DNA from: Bacteroidales bacterium
GTDB taxonomy: Bacteria; Bacteroidota; Bacteroidia; Bacteroidales; VadinHA17
Direction: 5' to 3'
DNA: 64,000 nucleotides
NCBI GenBank assembly: GCA_025454795.1
Contig: JALONT010000032.1
Coordinates: 1-64,000, forward strand
A program made the position numbers and the translations under genes. Of this stretch, positions 54,915-63,202 are shown piece by piece. Position 1 is the stretch's first letter. Each line of letters opens with the position of its first letter. The notes under the pieces are model-generated. The model saw nothing but the letters and a program-made list of their open reading frames with translations. It did not search any database and was not told the origin of the DNA.

Positions 54915-54932
54915 TTTCGTAAAAACACGAAA
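54915..54932. promoter_or_regulatory. ArsR-type operator before the COG0701 permease (site B)
   Basis: TTTCGTAAAAACACGAAA is TTTCG-N8-CGAAA, the same frame as sites A and C. It lies between arsG and the permease gene, so the permease block can be transcribed and repressed on its own. Confidence 0.75.
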
Positions 54933-54949
54933 TATTTTTATAAATTTTT

Positions 54950-55651
54950 TTAAAAGTAAACTCTGATTATATAATATATTCCGACAATAATAAAAAGCAC
55001 TGAGATGATCCGCCGGAACCATAGTTCGAAGGCCTTTATCTTATTGTATGCACCTCCGATACCGGATACTGTATAAGCAATTATCCATGCAAAAATAATA
55101 ACCGGGATACCTGTTGCAATGGCGTACACAACCGGCAGGTAAAGTCCTGATGCCTGGCTGGCAATAGTTAGAGGAACAAGCATTCCGAAGTAAAGGACAC
55201 CGCTATAGGGACAAAAAGCAAGTGCAAAAACCAGTCCCAGTAATATTGCATCGAGGTAACCCCATTTCTTTTTATTCTCCATCCTTGAAGTCAGCCCGCC
55301 GATACCTGGTAATTTTATCCTGACAATATCGAGCATGAAAAAACCGATTATAATAAGAAGAGGTCCGATAATTTTTTCGCCATAACGCTGAAAAAAACCT
55401 GAGAATTTCAGCTGGTCAGCTCCAAGCAGAATTATTAATGCAATAGCTGTATAGGTTATAGCCCTGCCCAGGGTATAAAGCAATCCGTTAATAAATACCC
55501 GGTTACGGTCTTCAATATCCCTGCTTATAAATCCGACAGCAGAAATGTTCGTTGCCAGCGGGCAGGGACTAATGGCAGTCATCAAACCCAGCAGCAATGC
55601 CGTAAGCCATGGCATTGTGCTGTTATCAAGAAGGTTTGTCAGAAATTCCAT
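54950..55651 (-). CDS. arsG: ArsG-type aromatic arsenical efflux permease
   Basis: The product is 233 residues with six helices of the DsbD/CcdA (LysE-like) fold. Paired Cys motifs are in AISPCPLATN (helix 1) and LAFCPYSGVLYFG (helix 4), as in the membrane part of CcdA. Position after arsE and arsF identifies it as ArsG. In Shewanella the ArsEFG proteins give resistance to trivalent aromatic arsenicals. Here it probably exports an arsenical with help from the two thiol proteins. It starts 4 bp after arsF. Confidence 0.88.
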   Translation of the reverse strand: MEFLTNLLDNSTMPWLTALLLGLMTAISPCPLATNISAVGFISRDIEDRNRVFINGLLYTLGRAITYTAIALIILLGADQLKFSGFFQRYGEKIIGPLLIIIGFFMLDIVRIKLPGIGGLTSRMENKKKWGYLDAILLGLVFALAFCPYSGVLYFGMLVPLTIASQASGLYLPVVYAIATGIPVIIFAWIIAYTVSGIGGAYNKIKAFELWFRRIISVLFIIVGIYYIIRVYF

Positions 55652-55655
55652 ACAG

Positions 55656-56084
55656 TTATCTGATCAGCAGACCATCAACTTTTTCGTTGATAATCTCTTT
55701 GAATTTATCAGGTTTAACCATGGCATACATGAAACCCTCATTGGTGAGATTGATTTTCTGATCACCCTTTACAAGGAGCAGAGTCTGTCCTGATACGCCA
55801 AGTCTTTCTGCCAATGGCTTACTTGATGCTTCTTCAAGATTGACCGATTGAAATGTTATTAAACCCTGTTTTATCTGGTTCGGATAAAGAGTTTCCAGGT
55901 TCTCCTTGGCGTTGGCTTCAATTGTTCTGCATGTTATACAACGCGCGGTGAAGTGAAAATAGTAGGCCTCAATTTTATCAGAGTTGTTTTCCGAAGCTTT
56001 AACTTCCTTATTCGATGGTTGTGCCGTGCAGGCAATAAAGGGAGCTATCAATAAAAGAGTTAAAATATATCTGTAAGTTTTCAT
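55656..56084 (-). CDS. arsF: ArsF family thioredoxin-like lipoprotein
   Basis: The product is 142 residues. Lipobox: LLIAPFIACTAQ. The thioredoxin-like domain has the redox pair FTARCITCRTIEANAK (C-x2-C) and ends in QTLLLVKGDQKINLTNEGFMYAM. It matches proteins annotated as ArsF of the arsEFG set. The periplasmic location agrees with a redox or shuttle role for ArsG. It is 10 bp from arsE and 4 bp from arsG. Confidence 0.85.
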   Translation of the reverse strand: MKTYRYILTLLLIAPFIACTAQPSNKEVKASENNSDKIEAYYFHFTARCITCRTIEANAKENLETLYPNQIKQGLITFQSVNLEEASSKPLAERLGVSGQTLLLVKGDQKINLTNEGFMYAMVKPDKFKEIINEKVDGLLIR

Positions 56085-56094
56085 AGTAATTGAC

Positions 56095-56334
56095 TTATTG
56101 ATTTTTAATTAGTATTTCTTTTACCTGCTTAACTGTTGGAACTTGTCCACTAAGTACAACCTTCTCATTAATAACAAGTACAGGAGTATGCATAACCCTG
56201 TATTCCATTATTTTGACAATGTCTTCAACCTTTTCGATCGTGGCTTCAATTCCTGTTTCTGCAACCGCATCTCGCGTTACTTTTTCAAGTGTTTTGCATT
56301 TTGGGCAACCCGGCCCCAAGATTTTTATTTCCAT
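56095..56334 (-). CDS. arsE: ArsE family small thioredoxin-like protein
   Basis: The product is 79 residues, TM0996/MTH895-type mini-thioredoxin: MEIKILGPGCPKCKTLEK with the CPKC pair, a cis-proline in MHTPVLVINEKVVLSG and a short C-terminal helix. Cytosolic, no signal peptide. It begins the arsE-F-G set, 60 bp after arsR. The reduced dithiol probably binds or transfers the arsenical to ArsG. That is inference from the set. Confidence 0.88.
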   Translation of the reverse strand: MEIKILGPGCPKCKTLEKVTRDAVAETGIEATIEKVEDIVKIMEYRVMHTPVLVINEKVVLSGQVPTVKQVKEILIKNQ

Positions 56335-56350
56335 GATTCCAATGAAAATT

Positions 56351-56378
56351 AGTTAATTTGAAAATTTGAAAATGGCAT
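56351..56378. repeat. AATTTGAAA tandem repeat (arsenic island copy 3)
   Basis: AATTTGAAA units repeat two to three times between arsR and arsE, nearly identical to the copy at 54.88 kb. Confidence 0.75.
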
Positions 56379-56394
56379 CAGATTAATTTTCCGA

Positions 56395-56745
56395 TTATTT
56401 ATGTATCAGATAATCTGTCGTTTCACAAGATATTTCACCTGAACTTTCATTTAAGAACTCGTTGAATATTTCTCTTGCCTTTTCCCAGTTTTTCCTGTTA
56501 ATACAATATTTAATATAGGGTGGATTAATTTCACCCTGGATCAATCCCGCATATTTAAGCTCCTTCAGGTGCTGTGAAAGAGTGGAACGGCTTACAGGGA
56601 GTTCTTCAACAAGGTCTCCGCTATAGCAGCATGAGTTCATTTTTGAGAGTTTCTGCAGGATATATATCCTCACAGGGTGGCTGAGAGCTTTTGCAACATT
56701 TGCCAGTCGCCGGACTTCCGTTGTAAACTGAGGTTTGTTTGTCAT
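56395..56745 (-). CDS. arsR: ArsR family repressor of the arsenic island
   Basis: The product is 116 residues from the ATG at 56745. The longer frame from 56775 would begin inside the operator. Winged helix: VAKALSHPVRIYILQKL; recognition helix: VSRSTLSQHLKELKYAGLI. Cysteines are at 39 and 40 (NSCCY) and 81 (KYCIN), the same layout as in the regulator at 39.1 kb, with one more at 107. Adjacent thiols of this kind bind As(III) in several ArsR types. Operator C lies 23 bp upstream and overlaps the TAACTTTG -7 box, so it is autorepressed. Confidence 0.94.
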   Translation of the reverse strand: MTNKPQFTTEVRRLANVAKALSHPVRIYILQKLSKMNSCCYSGDLVEELPVSRSTLSQHLKELKYAGLIQGEINPPYIKYCINRKNWEKAREIFNEFLNESSGEISCETTDYLIHK

Positions 56746-56767
56746 CTTGAGAAAAAATATTTTTATA

Positions 56768-56785
56768 TTTCGCAAAGTTACGAAA
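56768..56785. promoter_or_regulatory. ArsR operator between arsR and arsC (site C)
   Basis: TTTCGCAAAGTTACGAAA has the frame TTTCG-N8-CGAAA. On the minus strand its centre is TAACTTTG, a full TAnnTTTG -7 box, so repressor and polymerase compete. It sits in the divergent arsR/arsC promoter region. Confidence 0.85.
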
Positions 56786-56835
56786 TGATTTTATATATTA
56801 GCAAAATATTGGAATAAAAATATCAGATTCGTACC

Positions 56836-57261
56836 ATGAAGATATTAATACTTTGTACAGGCAATAGTTGCCGGAGCCAGATGGCGCAAGGATTTTTACA
56901 GTCATTAGATAATAAAATTGAGGTGCAATCAGCAGGCACATTCCCCGCAGGAAAGGTAAATCCAAAAGCAATTGAGGTGATGGCTGAAGCAGGAATCGAT
57001 ATAAGTAAGAACACTCCGAAATCAGTTGATGAATTTCTGAATGATCAGTGGGATTATGTAATTACAGTTTGTGACCATGCTAATGAAACTTGCCCTCTGT
57101 TTTTGGGCAAAGTGAGAAAGAGACTGCATATCGGATTCGAAGATCCTTCAAACGCTACGGGCTCCGAAGGTTTTATAATGAGCGAATTTCGCAGGATAAG
57201 AGATGATATAAAGGATACATTTTTAAAATTTTACAAATCAGAAATAAAACCAAAATTATGA
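56836..57261 (+). CDS. arsC: Arsenate reductase (LMW-PTP fold, thioredoxin-linked)
   Basis: The product is 141 residues. The P-loop is Cys7-X5-Arg13 in LCTGNSCRSQMAQG, and the two relay cysteines are Cys79 and Cys86 in VCDHANETCP, as in the pI258-type ArsC. It reduces arsenate to arsenite. It is divergent from arsR and overlaps arsM by 4 bp (ATGA), so the arsC-arsM-acr3 run is one operon. Confidence 0.96.
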   Translation: MKILILCTGNSCRSQMAQGFLQSLDNKIEVQSAGTFPAGKVNPKAIEVMAEAGIDISKNTPKSVDEFLNDQWDYVITVCDHANETCPLFLGKVRKRLHIGFEDPSNATGSEGFIMSEFRRIRDDIKDTFLKFYKSEIKPKL

Positions 57262-58094
57262 ATTCAGAAGAACTTAAAAACGTTGTTAAAGAGAAATACG
57301 GAAAGATAGCTTTAAAAATTGACCAGGATAATTCCTGCTGCGGCAGTTCATCATGCTGCGGAACAGGTGTAGACTACACAGTTTTCAGTGAGAGTTATGA
57401 AAAACTTGAAGGATATAATCCTGATGCCGATATGAATCTTGGTTGTGGAATCCCAACTGATTATGCAGGTATAAAGAAGGGTGACCATGTTCTCGACCTG
57501 GGAAGTGGTGCCGGAAATGACTGTTTTGTTTCAAGAGCACTGGTTGGAGAAACAGGCAGGGTTACGGGACTTGATATGACAGAACCCATGATTAAAAAAG
57601 CAAGTGAAAACTGCGAGAAACTAAAATATACAAATGTTGAATTTGTCCCGGGAGATATCGAAGAGATGCCTTTTGAGAATAAGATATTTGATGTGGTGAT
57701 ATCAAATTGTGTTCTCAATCTTGTCCCAGATAAATCAAAAGCATTTAAAGAGATCTTCAGAGTTTTAAAACCAGGCGGGCACTTCTGTGTCTCCGATGTA
57801 GTTATTAAAGGTACTCTGTCTGAAAAAATGCAAAAGGATGCTGAAATGTATGCAGGATGCGTGTCAGGGGCAAGTGAAATGAATGAATATCTGAAGATCA
57901 TTGAAAATTCAGGGTTCCTGAATGTGAAAGTGCATAAACAAAAAGAAATAAAACTCCCGGATTCTTTATTATCAGAATATAATAATTCAAATGAATTAAG
58001 CTCCTATCATGCAGGAGATACTGGGATTTTCAGTATCACAGTTACCGCGGAAAGATCTGTAAGCTGCAGCTGTGGCGGAGAGTGCCAACTTTAA
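57258..58094 (+). CDS. arsM: Arsenite S-adenosylmethionine methyltransferase
   Basis: The product is 278 residues. An unusual Cys-rich N-terminus (SCCGSSSCCG) precedes the core. Typical ArsM features follow: YNPDADMNLGCGIPT, motif I VLDLGSGAGNDCF, the conserved Cys in ISNCVLNLV and the As-binding Cys in MYAGCVSG. The tail is again Cys-rich (SCSCGGEC). It methylates As(III), giving volatile or exported methyl arsenicals. It is coupled to arsC by a 4-bp overlap and 12 bp from acr3. Confidence 0.95.
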   Translation: MNSEELKNVVKEKYGKIALKIDQDNSCCGSSSCCGTGVDYTVFSESYEKLEGYNPDADMNLGCGIPTDYAGIKKGDHVLDLGSGAGNDCFVSRALVGETGRVTGLDMTEPMIKKASENCEKLKYTNVEFVPGDIEEMPFENKIFDVVISNCVLNLVPDKSKAFKEIFRVLKPGGHFCVSDVVIKGTLSEKMQKDAEMYAGCVSGASEMNEYLKIIENSGFLNVKVHKQKEIKLPDSLLSEYNNSNELSSYHAGDTGIFSITVTAERSVSCSCGGECQL

Positions 58095-58106
58095 TAAACT
58101 CACTAA

Positions 58107-59147
58107 ATGGGAACAACTAAACGACTTTCATTTTTTGACCGGTATTTGACTTTATGGATATTTCTTGTAATGTTTACAGGGGTAATCATAGGCTATTTTA
58201 TGCCGGGAATTTCAGGATTCTGGAACTCATTAAGCTCAGGCACAACCAACATACCTATAGCTATTGGTCTTATCCTGATGATGTATCCTCCTCTTGCAAA
58301 AGTGAAATATGAAAAACTGCCTCTGGTTTTCAGGAACCTTAAACTTTTAGGCTTGTCACTCTCAATGAACTGGATTATTGGTCCAATAGTAATGTTTTTA
58401 CTGGCAATATTATTTCTTCATAATCATCCCGGGCTTATGGTGGGTGTTATTCTTGTTGGACTTGCCAGATGCATAGCAATGGTACTTGTATGGAATGATC
58501 TTGCAAAAGGAGATACCGAGCTGGCTGCCGGACTGGTTGCATTTAATGCGTTATTCCAGGTATTCCTGTATTCGGTATATGCTTATATTTTTATTACTCT
58601 CCTTCCTCCTTTGTTCGGCCTCAGCGGATCAATTGTAGAAGTATCCATATCCGAAATAGCAGTTACCGTTTTAATCTTTCTGGGAATTCCTTTCCTGGCC
58701 GGATTAATTACTAATACTGTATTTAGGAAGGTATCCGGAGACGAATGGTATTATGATAAATTCATTCCTAAAGTATCATGGCTGACACCCATCGCCCTGT
58801 TGTTTACAATATTTGTCATGTTCTCCCTTAAAGGGGAAAACATCATTAAACTACCAATGGATGTATTGAGAGTTGCAATCCCATACACAATATATTTTGT
58901 TTTCATGTTTTTCTCTACTTTCTTCATAGCAAAGTGGATGGGAAATGGTTACGAGAAATCAACTACAATGGCTTTTACTGCCGGATCTAACGATTTTGAG
59001 CTGGCAATAGCTGTTGCCGTGGCTGTATTCGGCATTAATTCGCAGGCTGCTTTCGCTACTGTTATAGGACCTCTGGTGGAAGTCCCGGTGCTGATACTGC
59101 TGGTAAATGTTGCGTTGTTCTTTAAGAAAAAGTACTTTCGTGAATAA
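58107..59147 (+). CDS. acr3: ACR3 family arsenite efflux transporter
   Basis: The product is 346 residues with ten helices. The As(OH)3-pathway cysteine is Cys122 in [19 protein letters not shown], and the broken-helix region near the C-terminus has [21 protein letters not shown]3 exports arsenite using the proton gradient. It is the third gene of the plus-strand ars operon, 12 bp after arsM. Confidence 0.96.
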   Translation: MGTTKRLSFFDRYLTLWIFLVMFTGVIIGYFMPGISGFWNSLSSGTTNIPIAIGLILMMYPPLAKVKYEKLPLVFRNLKLLGLSLSMNWIIGPIVMFLLAILFLHNHPGLMVGVILVGLARCIAMVLVWNDLAKGDTELAAGLVAFNALFQVFLYSVYAYIFITLLPPLFGLSGSIVEVSISEIAVTVLIFLGIPFLAGLITNTVFRKVSGDEWYYDKFIPKVSWLTPIALLFTIFVMFSLKGENIIKLPMDVLRVAIPYTIYFVFMFFSTFFIAKWMGNGYEKSTTMAFTAGSNDFELAIAVAVAVFGINSQAAFATVIGPLVEVPVLILLVNVALFFKKKYFRE

Positions 59148-59159
59148 ATATTAGAGATA

Positions 59160-59612
59160 GTGGATCCTGTTTCACTGAAGCTGATACTTCTTGCTGTTTT
59201 CGGAATAGCAATGGCTCACCTTGAAGGGGTAGTTGTTGTCTACCTGCGTAAAGCATTGGGAATTCTCGATATTGAGTCGAATAAGGTTTCAGTTGAGAAA
59301 TTTCCAAAACGGTTTCTGAAGATCGAAATTACCCGCGAAGTTGCAACCATTATAATGCTGGTAATAATAGCCTGTATCGTCGGAACAACCTGGTTCGAAA
59401 GGGGCATCTTTTTCCTATGGACATTCGCCTTCTGGGACCTGTTCTATTATTTGTCACTTTACATTTTAATCAAGTGGCCTCCGACATTAAAAACCATTGA
59501 TGTCCTCTTTCTCATCCCCGTTCCATGGATAGCCCCTGTTTGGTTCCCGATAGGTGTATCATCACTTACAATTTTGTCAATTGCACTGATGTACTTCTTG
59601 AAAGTGATTTAA
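59160..59612 (+). CDS. Small unknown membrane protein at end of ars operon
   Basis: The product is 150 residues with a GTG start 12 bp after acr3, so probably co-transcribed. Four hydrophobic helices: LKLILLAVFGIAMAHLEGVVVVYL, VATIIMLVIIACIVGT, GIFFLWTFAFWDLFYYLSLYIL and WIAPVWFPIGVSSLTILSIAL. A conserved-looking HLEG and WDLFYY stand out. No family recognised. A role in arsenic handling is suggested only by position. Confidence 0.75.
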   Translation: MDPVSLKLILLAVFGIAMAHLEGVVVVYLRKALGILDIESNKVSVEKFPKRFLKIEITREVATIIMLVIIACIVGTTWFERGIFFLWTFAFWDLFYYLSLYILIKWPPTLKTIDVLFLIPVPWIAPVWFPIGVSSLTILSIALMYFLKVI

Positions 59613-59631
59613 CAGAAGAAAAAATTTACCA

Positions 59632-59720
59632 TGGATTTCACGGAGTCTTCACGGAGTTGCACAGATAGACTACTCTGTGTTTTACTCTGTGTTACCATGT
59701 GCTACTCTGTGGTTAATAAG
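59632..59720. repeat. CACGGAG/CTCTGTG intergenic repeat
   Basis: TTCACGGAG units followed by repeated ACTCTGTG units in a 190-bp gap without a gene. Same motif group as 30.9 kb. Confidence 0.65.
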
Positions 59721-59802
59721 TATTTATAGATTTTTCATTTTATATTCTGAAAGGAATTACTTTTAAAATAAAATAAATGCCATGATAAATGGTATTAATT
59801 AA

Positions 59803-61128
59803 ATGAAGTATCCTTCCGGTATAAATACAATTTTCCGTTCACTTAAATACAGGAACTATCGTTTATTCTTCAGTGGCCAGAGCGTTTCACTTATAGGTAC
59901 ATGGATGCAGCGGATTGCATTGCCATGGATGGTATATCACATGACGGGTTCTGCATTCCTTCTTGGTGTTGTGAGCTTCGCCGGTCAGATACCCACCTTT
60001 CTGTTGTCCCCCTTCGCAGGTGTTATAACCGACAGGTTCAGCAGGTATAAGGTCCTTCTGATAACGCAGATAATTTCTCTTGTCCAGGCATCGATCCTCG
60101 CAATACTTGCACTTACCGGAGTTATCGAGATATGGCATATCGTATTTCTTAGCATTCTTCTGGGCTGTGTAAATACTTTTGATGTCCCCTCGCGACACTC
60201 ATTTGTAATAGAGATGGTCGAAAAAAAGGAAGACCTTGGAAATGCAATAGCCCTCAATTCCATGATGTTCAACAGCGCCAGGCTTATAGGGCCATCAATT
60301 GCCGGACTGATTCTTGCTACCGCAGGCGAAGGTATATGCTTCCTTATCAATGCCGTCAGTTACATATTTGTGATCATTTCACTTATTATGATGAGTGTCA
60401 GGCCAAGAAAGATTCCAAAAAGAGAGAGTCACATGTTTAAAGAAATTAAAGAAGGTCTTAATTATACTTTTGGATATGCACCGATAAAACATCTCATACT
60501 TCTGCTTGGAATTGTCAGTCTTATGGGATCGTCGTACCAGGTTTTGATGCCTGTCTTTGCCAAGGAGGTTCTGCATGGCGGATCGGACACATTTGGTTTT
60601 CTGATGGGAGCAGCCGGGCTCGGAGCATTACTGGGAGCTGTTTACCTGGCATCACGTGAATCACTTCTAAAGCTTGGCCGCATTATTCCTGCAGCAGCAG
60701 CTCTTTTTGGTGCCGGGCTGATAGTCATGTCTTTCCTGAAAGTGTTTCCTGTTATTCTGGTATTGATGGTCTTTGTCGGACTTGGTCTTATGCTTCAAAC
60801 TGCATCAAGCAATACGATTCTTCAGACTATTACAGATGATGATAAGCGAGGCAGGGTTATGAGCTTCTACACAATGGCCATCATGGGAACAGCGCCTTTC
60901 GGAAGCCTTTTTGCAGGTTTCCTTGCCAAATACATTGGGACACCCTGGACTATTTTTGTTGGCGGGCTGACCTGTGTTGCAGGAGCCCTTATATTCCTTA
61001 ATAAGCTTCCTGAACTTAAGAGTATTGTTCGTCCGGTTTATATAAAAATGGGAATAATTCCGGAGGTAGCTTCAGGAATTCAGACAGCCTCAGAGCCTGC
61101 AACACAATCATCAGATATGAGTATATAA
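59803..61128 (+). CDS. MFS exporter (MFS_3/EntS-like)
   Basis: The product is 441 residues with twelve helices. It starts with FRSLKYRNYRLFFSGQSVSLIGTWMQRIALPWMVY, the opening of the MFS_3 group to which enterobactin exporter EntS belongs, and has the loop 2-3 motif GVITDRFSRYKVLLIT. Substrate unknown. Separated from the ars operon by about 190 bp with repeats and on the same strand, but a link to it is not shown. Confidence 0.92.
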   Translation: MKYPSGINTIFRSLKYRNYRLFFSGQSVSLIGTWMQRIALPWMVYHMTGSAFLLGVVSFAGQIPTFLLSPFAGVITDRFSRYKVLLITQIISLVQASILAILALTGVIEIWHIVFLSILLGCVNTFDVPSRHSFVIEMVEKKEDLGNAIALNSMMFNSARLIGPSIAGLILATAGEGICFLINAVSYIFVIISLIMMSVRPRKIPKRESHMFKEIKEGLNYTFGYAPIKHLILLLGIVSLMGSSYQVLMPVFAKEVLHGGSDTFGFLMGAAGLGALLGAVYLASRESLLKLGRIIPAAAALFGAGLIVMSFLKVFPVILVLMVFVGLGLMLQTASSNTILQTITDDDKRGRVMSFYTMAIMGTAPFGSLFAGFLAKYIGTPWTIFVGGLTCVAGALIFLNKLPELKSIVRPVYIKMGIIPEVASGIQTASEPATQSSDMSI

Positions 61129-61249
61129 AAAGCGGCTGGTAAAAGCTGAGTAAATGCAACCTTTTTTATTCCTTTTAGGTCTGATTTAATGATGCACTGC
61201 TCAGTATGAACTACTTGTCTGTCCTTTTGTTAAATAAACTATTCTTATT

Positions 61250-62122
61250 ATGAAAATTCTAAAACTGTTAACTATTCTAGCTATGATAAGCCTGATTTAC
61301 GGGTGCAGCAAAGATGAAAAGGAGAACCAGACTGCTGCTGATCTTATAATAAACCATAATTGCACCAACCTTGGTTCTATCCCTGATGAATGGATCACAA
61401 AAGCTAAGAAAGATCTGCATATTGCGTACGAACACACGTCGCATGGCAGTCAGCTGACTACAGGTATGAGCGGCCTCAGCAAATGGAAAGGCAGCAAATA
61501 TGCCTGGAATGATGGCGGATCAGGCGGAGCTTTGGATCTTGATGATTATGGAATTACGGGAGGCACTGACCTTGGTAATCCGAATTTTACAGCATGGGAA
61601 ACTTCAACAAGAACCTATCTGAATAACTCTGCCAACATTGATGTAAATGTAGTTATGTGGTCCTGGTGCGGGGAAGTATCCTCTGCTTCTGAAGCCAATA
61701 TAACAACCTACCTTAATCTCATGACAGGTCTTGAGAATGATTTTCCCGATGTAAAATTTATATACATGACCGGACATCTGGATGGTACAGGATTAACAGG
61801 GAATCTGCATTTACGTAACGAGCAGATAAGAAACTTCTGCAGGACCGATAAGAAAATATTATTTGATTTTTCTGATATTGAATGTTATAATCCTGACGGG
61901 ATATATTTTGGAGATAAGAAACCAAACGATGCCTGCGAATATGACAGTGATAATAATGGCTCCCCTGACAGTAACTGGGCTACTCAATGGCAAAACAGTC
62001 ATACTCAGGGAGTAGACTGGTACGATTGTTCTTCCGCTCACAGCCAGCCTCTTAATGCAAATCAGAAAGCGTATGCAGCCTGGTGGCTCTGGGCAAGACT
62101 TGCAGGGTGGGATGGTAATTAA
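61250..62122 (+). CDS. Unknown secreted lipoprotein
   Basis: The product is 290 residues. Lipobox: MISLIYGCSK (Cys19). After a short linker a globular domain holds LHIAYEHTSHGSQLTTGM, VVMWSWCGEVSS, FIYMTGHLDGTG and a C-terminal HSQPLNANQKAYAAWWLWARLAGW. The GSQ motif, the central Trp and Asp/His-rich loops and the final His could fit an SGNH-like or other hydrolase fold, but no family is recognised. It has several Cys after the lipobox, unusual for a lipoprotein. Confidence 0.8.
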   Translation: MKILKLLTILAMISLIYGCSKDEKENQTAADLIINHNCTNLGSIPDEWITKAKKDLHIAYEHTSHGSQLTTGMSGLSKWKGSKYAWNDGGSGGALDLDDYGITGGTDLGNPNFTAWETSTRTYLNNSANIDVNVVMWSWCGEVSSASEANITTYLNLMTGLENDFPDVKFIYMTGHLDGTGLTGNLHLRNEQIRNFCRTDKKILFDFSDIECYNPDGIYFGDKKPNDACEYDSDNNGSPDSNWATQWQNSHTQGVDWYDCSSAHSQPLNANQKAYAAWWLWARLAGWDGN

Positions 62123-62164
62123 AAAGATCTCTTCAATCATTCATATTGGATTCCTGGTCGAATA

Positions 62165-62707
62165 GTGTTGAAACTAATACACCGTTTATTATATAATTTT
62201 ACATTTGCTCAGAAAATATTAAAATTGGATGTGATATTCAGGCATATTGAAAAAAAAGATAACAGATCTATTGCTGAACTTATCCGTACTGTCTTCAGGG
62301 AATTTAAAATTGACAGACCGGGTACAGTATATTTTGACCCCACGACAGATGATCTTTTTACACTTTTCAGCAAGCCAGGATCAGAATACTGGATTGCTGA
62401 AGTAAATGGTGTGATAATTGGCGGATGCGGAGTTTATCCCACTCCCGGGTTGCCGGAAAGATGTGCTGAGCTTGTAAAACTATACCTGCTCAGAGACCAC
62501 AGGAAAAAGGGGATAGGAAGGCAACTTATGGAGAAGACTTTTGAATCGGCAAGACGGCTGGGTTATAAACAGCTTTACCTTGAATCATTACCTGAACTAA
62601 GCAGGGCAATAAGTTTATATAAAAAGGCCGGATTCAGGATGATTTCCGCTCCTCTTGGCTGCTCCGGCCATTTTGGCTGTGATATATGGATGCTTAAAGA
62701 TTTATAG
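62165..62707 (+). CDS. GNAT family N-acetyltransferase
   Basis: The product is 180 residues. Acetyl-CoA-binding motif A: LRDHRKKGIGRQLME. Also visible are the C-terminal strands KQLYLESLPELSRAISLYKKAGF and the N-terminal FRHIEKKDNRSIAELIRTVF. The GTG start at 62165 adds about 20 residues before the usual GNAT start. A TTG at 62224 or GTG at 62230 fits homologs better, so the start is uncertain. Substrate unknown. Confidence 0.87.
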   Translation: MLKLIHRLLYNFTFAQKILKLDVIFRHIEKKDNRSIAELIRTVFREFKIDRPGTVYFDPTTDDLFTLFSKPGSEYWIAEVNGVIIGGCGVYPTPGLPERCAELVKLYLLRDHRKKGIGRQLMEKTFESARRLGYKQLYLESLPELSRAISLYKKAGFRMISAPLGCSGHFGCDIWMLKDL

Positions 62708-62772
62708 ATTTAATGACAATACCTTAACCCTCTGAATCATGTATTTTCATAGAATCCACCGTACCACCTGTT

Positions 62773-62943
62773 TTACTCCACCATCAGTTTTGTCAGATCG
62801 ATTTTATCATAAGGTTTCTGACCAAAAGCTGCATAATATTCAAGATGAATAGTCCCCTTTTTTTCATTAAGTTTAATTAAGGTATATCCCTGCAGATCCG
62901 TCTGTTTATAAAACCGGACATATTTTACCTCTTCAGACAAGTG
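62773..62943 (-). pseudogene. Possible 3' gene fragment downstream of tRNA-Leu
   Basis: In the frame ending at 62773, 57 codons look like real protein (EEVKYVRFYKQTDLQGYTLIKL ... LEYYAAFGQKPYDKIDLTKLMVE). The frame runs on into the tRNA gene, so the 5' part is missing. I cannot name the family. It may be the tail of a gene cut by an integration or deletion at the tRNA 3' end. Confidence 0.4.
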
Positions 62944-62982
62944 TTCGCGATTGCTCTCGCACTCGCTCTCACTCTTTTTCTG

Positions 62983-63066
62983 TACCCGGAGCCGGGATCG
63001 AACCGGCACAGCATTGCTGCCACTGGTGTTTGAGACCAGCGCGTCTACCAATTCCGCCATCCGGGC
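62983..63066 (-). tRNA. tRNA-Leu (anticodon CAA)
   Basis: 84 bases on the minus strand. Acceptor stem GCCCGGA/TCCGGGT has one G-U pair at the end, with A as discriminator. Anticodon stem CTGGT/ACCAG has the loop CTCAAAC, giving anticodon CAA. The long variable arm GGCAGCAATGCTG fits a class II tRNA. T arm GCCGG-TTCGATC-CCGGC. CCA is not encoded. Confidence 0.96.
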
Positions 63067-63071
63067 AGGAA

Positions 63072-63149
63072 TAGTCTTGCAGTCTTGCAGTCTTGCAGTT
63101 CCCGCAGAGCGGGATTTCGTCGTTTCACTCCTCAACTTGCAGTCTTGCG
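63072..63149 (+). repeat. Modular intergenic repeat, copy 3
   Basis: An octamer array TTGCAGTC leads into CCCGC-aga-GCGGG and TTTCGTCGTTTCACTCCTCAAC, then ends with TTGCAGTC units. It starts 6 bp from the tRNA-Leu 5' end. Confidence 0.85.
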
Positions 63150-63202
63150 ATAAAAGAACAGGAGTGCGAAAATAGGATTTATTTTTTACTTATTTCTTTT
63201 GT

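Noticed and set aside
54868-54928. N-terminal extension of the COG0701 permease from 54928
   Set aside because: The extra residues are translated AATTTGAAA repeat and start in the operator. MELKKEIKIL at 54868 is the natural start.
56745-56775. Longer ArsR start at 56775
   Set aside because: It would begin within the operator and downstream of no promoter. The ATG at 56745 fits the family length.
62773-63135. 120-residue minus-strand ORF beginning upstream of the tRNA
   Set aside because: Its first part (MAELVDALVSNTSGS) is a translation of tRNA-Leu. Only the last 57 codons look protein-like, and these were listed as a fragment.
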